Shown one piece after another: positions 4,939-6,225 of a stretch of DNA of 6,225 nucleotides; positions within the stretch are counted from its first letter, which is position 1, and every line of letters begins with the position of its first letter. The DNA lies in the NCBI GenBank assembly GCA_017475725.1, contig JAFVFA010000151.1, forward strand, positions 1 through 6,225. The letters run 5' to 3'. The notes beneath the pieces were generated by a model. That model was not told the DNA's origin. It saw only the letters and a program-made list of their open reading frames with translations, and searched no databases. The position numbers and the translations under genes are program-made. Source of the DNA: Spirochaetales bacterium. Its GTDB lineage: Bacteria; Spirochaetota; Spirochaetia; Sphaerochaetales; Sphaerochaetaceae.

Positions 4939-6225
4939 TCAATTGAACCTGTCGATCTCCTTGAAGGAGACGTAGTCGGAGATGAAGTTCAGGTTGAATG
5001 CACCTGTGCTTCCGTTTCTCTGCTTTGCGATTATTATCTTCAGAGGTCTGGCCTTAACGGAGCTGAACGAGTCGTCATCACCCTCCTCATCCTCGTACTG
5101 TGCAATCTTTCCGTTCTCGTCCAGACGCTTGGACGGGTCGTCCAGAAGTATGACAAGGTCGGCGTCCTGCTCAATTGAACCGGAGTCCCTGAGGTCGGCC
5201 AGCATGGGAGGTCTGTCCTTTCCACCCTCTCTGTTGACCTGACAGAGACAGATGATGGGCACCTGCAGCTCACGCGCAAGCTGCTTGAGCTGTCTGGATA
5301 TGATCCCGACCTGCTCATGTCTGGGCATGGTCGACGGGGCGCTGTCCAGTGTGACAAGACCTATGTAGTCAATGAATATGGCCTTCACGCCATCGTCACG
5401 GACCATCCTGCGTGCCTGGGAGCATATCTCAAGCAGCTTGATGTTCGGCGTGTCCTGGATCATCAGGTTGGAGGCGTTGTCATAGAGATTTGCGGCGGTT
5501 GTCATCAGACGGTTGTTCGTGTCATCGTCTATCTTGCCGTTTCTGAGGCTTGCAAGGTTTATGTGGCCCTTGTTCGCGATAACACGCTCTATCAGGGACG
5601 CTCCGCTCATCTCCAGGGAGAAGAAGCCTATCGGCGTGGGGTTGTTACCGAATGCCATGTTGACCGCTATTGATAGGGCGAACGCAGTCTTACCTACTGA
5701 AGGGCGTGCGGCTATGATTATCAGGTCCGAGGGCTTGAAGGCACCGATGTACTTGTCCATGATCCTGAAGCCCGAGGAGACGCCTACGGTCTGCTTACCG
5801 GCCTGGATGTCATGGACGTTGTCCACCACATCGGTGATCAGCTTGCTTGCGTCGAAGTAGTTTGTGGTGGTGGCGTTCGTGCCCAGCTGGGTTATCTTCT
5901 GGTCAATCTCGTCAATTGACTGGCGCACGTTAGAGGACTCGTCGAAAGCCTTGTCGCCTATCTTGATGGAGAGATCCAGAAGCTGGCGCTTGAGCGATGC
6001 GTTCTTGATTATCTCCGCATAGTAGCTGGCGTTCGTAGAGCTGGGGACCGAGTTTGTGAGCTCCGCAATCGCGGCGGCTCCGCCTGCCTCGGCCAAGGTC
6101 CCCTTCTGGGCCATGTACTGGGTAAGCGAGAGTATGTCTATGGAGATCGAAGGCTTCTCGTTCCTGAAGCCGGTGATGGCCTCCCAGACAAGCTGATGCT
6201 GCGGCTGGTAGAAGTCATCCTTGAC
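4939..6225 (-). CDS. dnaB: Replicative DNA helicase DnaB, 5'-truncated
   Basis: Hexameric, ATP-driven 5'-3' helicase that unwinds DNA at the replication fork and recruits primase. The frame is open to the right edge and gives 428 residues; DnaB usually has about 440 to 470, so some 20 to 40 N-terminal residues are missing. The fragment starts within the N-terminal domain at DFYQPQHQLVWEAI, followed by G.LAEAGG and the YYAEIIKNASLKRQLL helix. The RecA-like domain has Walker A ARPSVGKT (fragment residues 173-180), FFSLEMS (201-207), Walker B AIFIDY (282-287), the QVNREGGKDRPP.L.DLRDSGSIEQDAD region (329-356), and the C-terminal IIAKQRNGSTG (398-408) with the Lys and Arg that act across subunits. 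Between LLDDP and LKIIIAKQ is an acidic stretch (about 365-390) longer than the usual loop. The Met at 6114 is internal, not the start. No intein is present. Confidence 0.95.
   Translation of the reverse strand, partial: VKDDFYQPQHQLVWEAITGFRNEKPSISIDILSLTQYMAQKGTLAEAGGAAAIAELTNSVPSSTNASYYAEIIKNASLKRQLLDLSIKIGDKAFDESSNVRQSIDEIDQKITQLGTNATTTNYFDASKLITDVVDNVHDIQAGKQTVGVSSGFRIMDKYIGAFKPSDLIIIAARPSVGKTAFALSIAVNMAFGNNPTPIGFFSLEMSGASLIERVIANKGHINLASLRNGKIDDDTNNRLMTTAANLYDNASNLMIQDTPNIKLLEICSQARRMVRDDGVKAIFIDYIGLVTLDSAPSTMPRHEQVGIISRQLKQLARELQVPIICLCQVNREGGKDRPPMLADLRDSGSIEQDADLVILLDDPSKRLDENGKIAQYEDEEGDDDSFSSVKARPLKIIIAKQRNGSTGAFNLNFISDYVSFKEIDRFN

Noticed and set aside
4939..5181. An 11-base repeat TCAATTGAACC at 4939-4949 and 5171-5181
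   Set aside because: Both copies lie in or at the end of dnaB, encode unrelated residues in different contexts and contain the common palindrome CAATTG. Most likely chance.
5317..5860. + strand open frames opposite dnaB
   Set aside because: They lie antisense to conserved helicase motifs and show no family resemblance or ribosome binding sites.

Overview
The window holds two housekeeping blocks that converge on a single accessory gene. The left block (1 to 3836, + strand) is a tightly packed operon: the 3' part of uppS, then cdsA, dxr and rseP. Each junction overlaps by 4 to 17 bases. The right block (4939 to 6225, - strand) is most of the replicative helicase gene dnaB, with its N-terminus beyond the right edge. 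Between them, on the - strand (3843 to 4796), lies a 317-residue ATP-binding, winged-helix regulator of the RecG-like/Schlafen-associated (COG2865-type) group.

Organism: a bacterium with moderately high GC, strong GGAG-type ribosome binding sites, the MEP isoprenoid pathway (dxr) and an uppS-cdsA-dxr-rseP order. That order occurs in several phyla, including Firmicutes, Proteobacteria and spirochaetes. The long RseP with two PDZ repeats and the unusual CdsA signature would suit a spirochaete-like lineage, but this is a low-confidence guess. The left operon serves the envelope: Dxr commits carbon to isoprenoids, UppS builds the C55 undecaprenyl carrier used for wall synthesis, CdsA makes CDP-diacylglycerol for phospholipids, and RseP is an intramembrane protease.

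The most interesting part is the regulator locus. The heptamer TGTCGGW occurs four times in the 142-base AT-rich gap upstream of the gene and four more times inside the gene, in the linker between the ATPase-like domain and the winged helix. All eight copies have the same orientation. Start-to-start spacings are 11, 12 and 20 bases upstream and 12, 21 and 12 bases inside, so each is close to one or two helical turns. Inside the gene every spacing is a multiple of three, so the repeats read as Val-Gly steps in the protein. The simplest reading is a self-binding regulator with a promoter operator array and a second array carried in its own coding sequence. The protein also lacks the N-terminal AlbA_2 (Schlafen) domain usual in this family.

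There is no gene-free stretch longer than 300 bases. No tRNA, rRNA, CRISPR array or insertion sequence was recognised.
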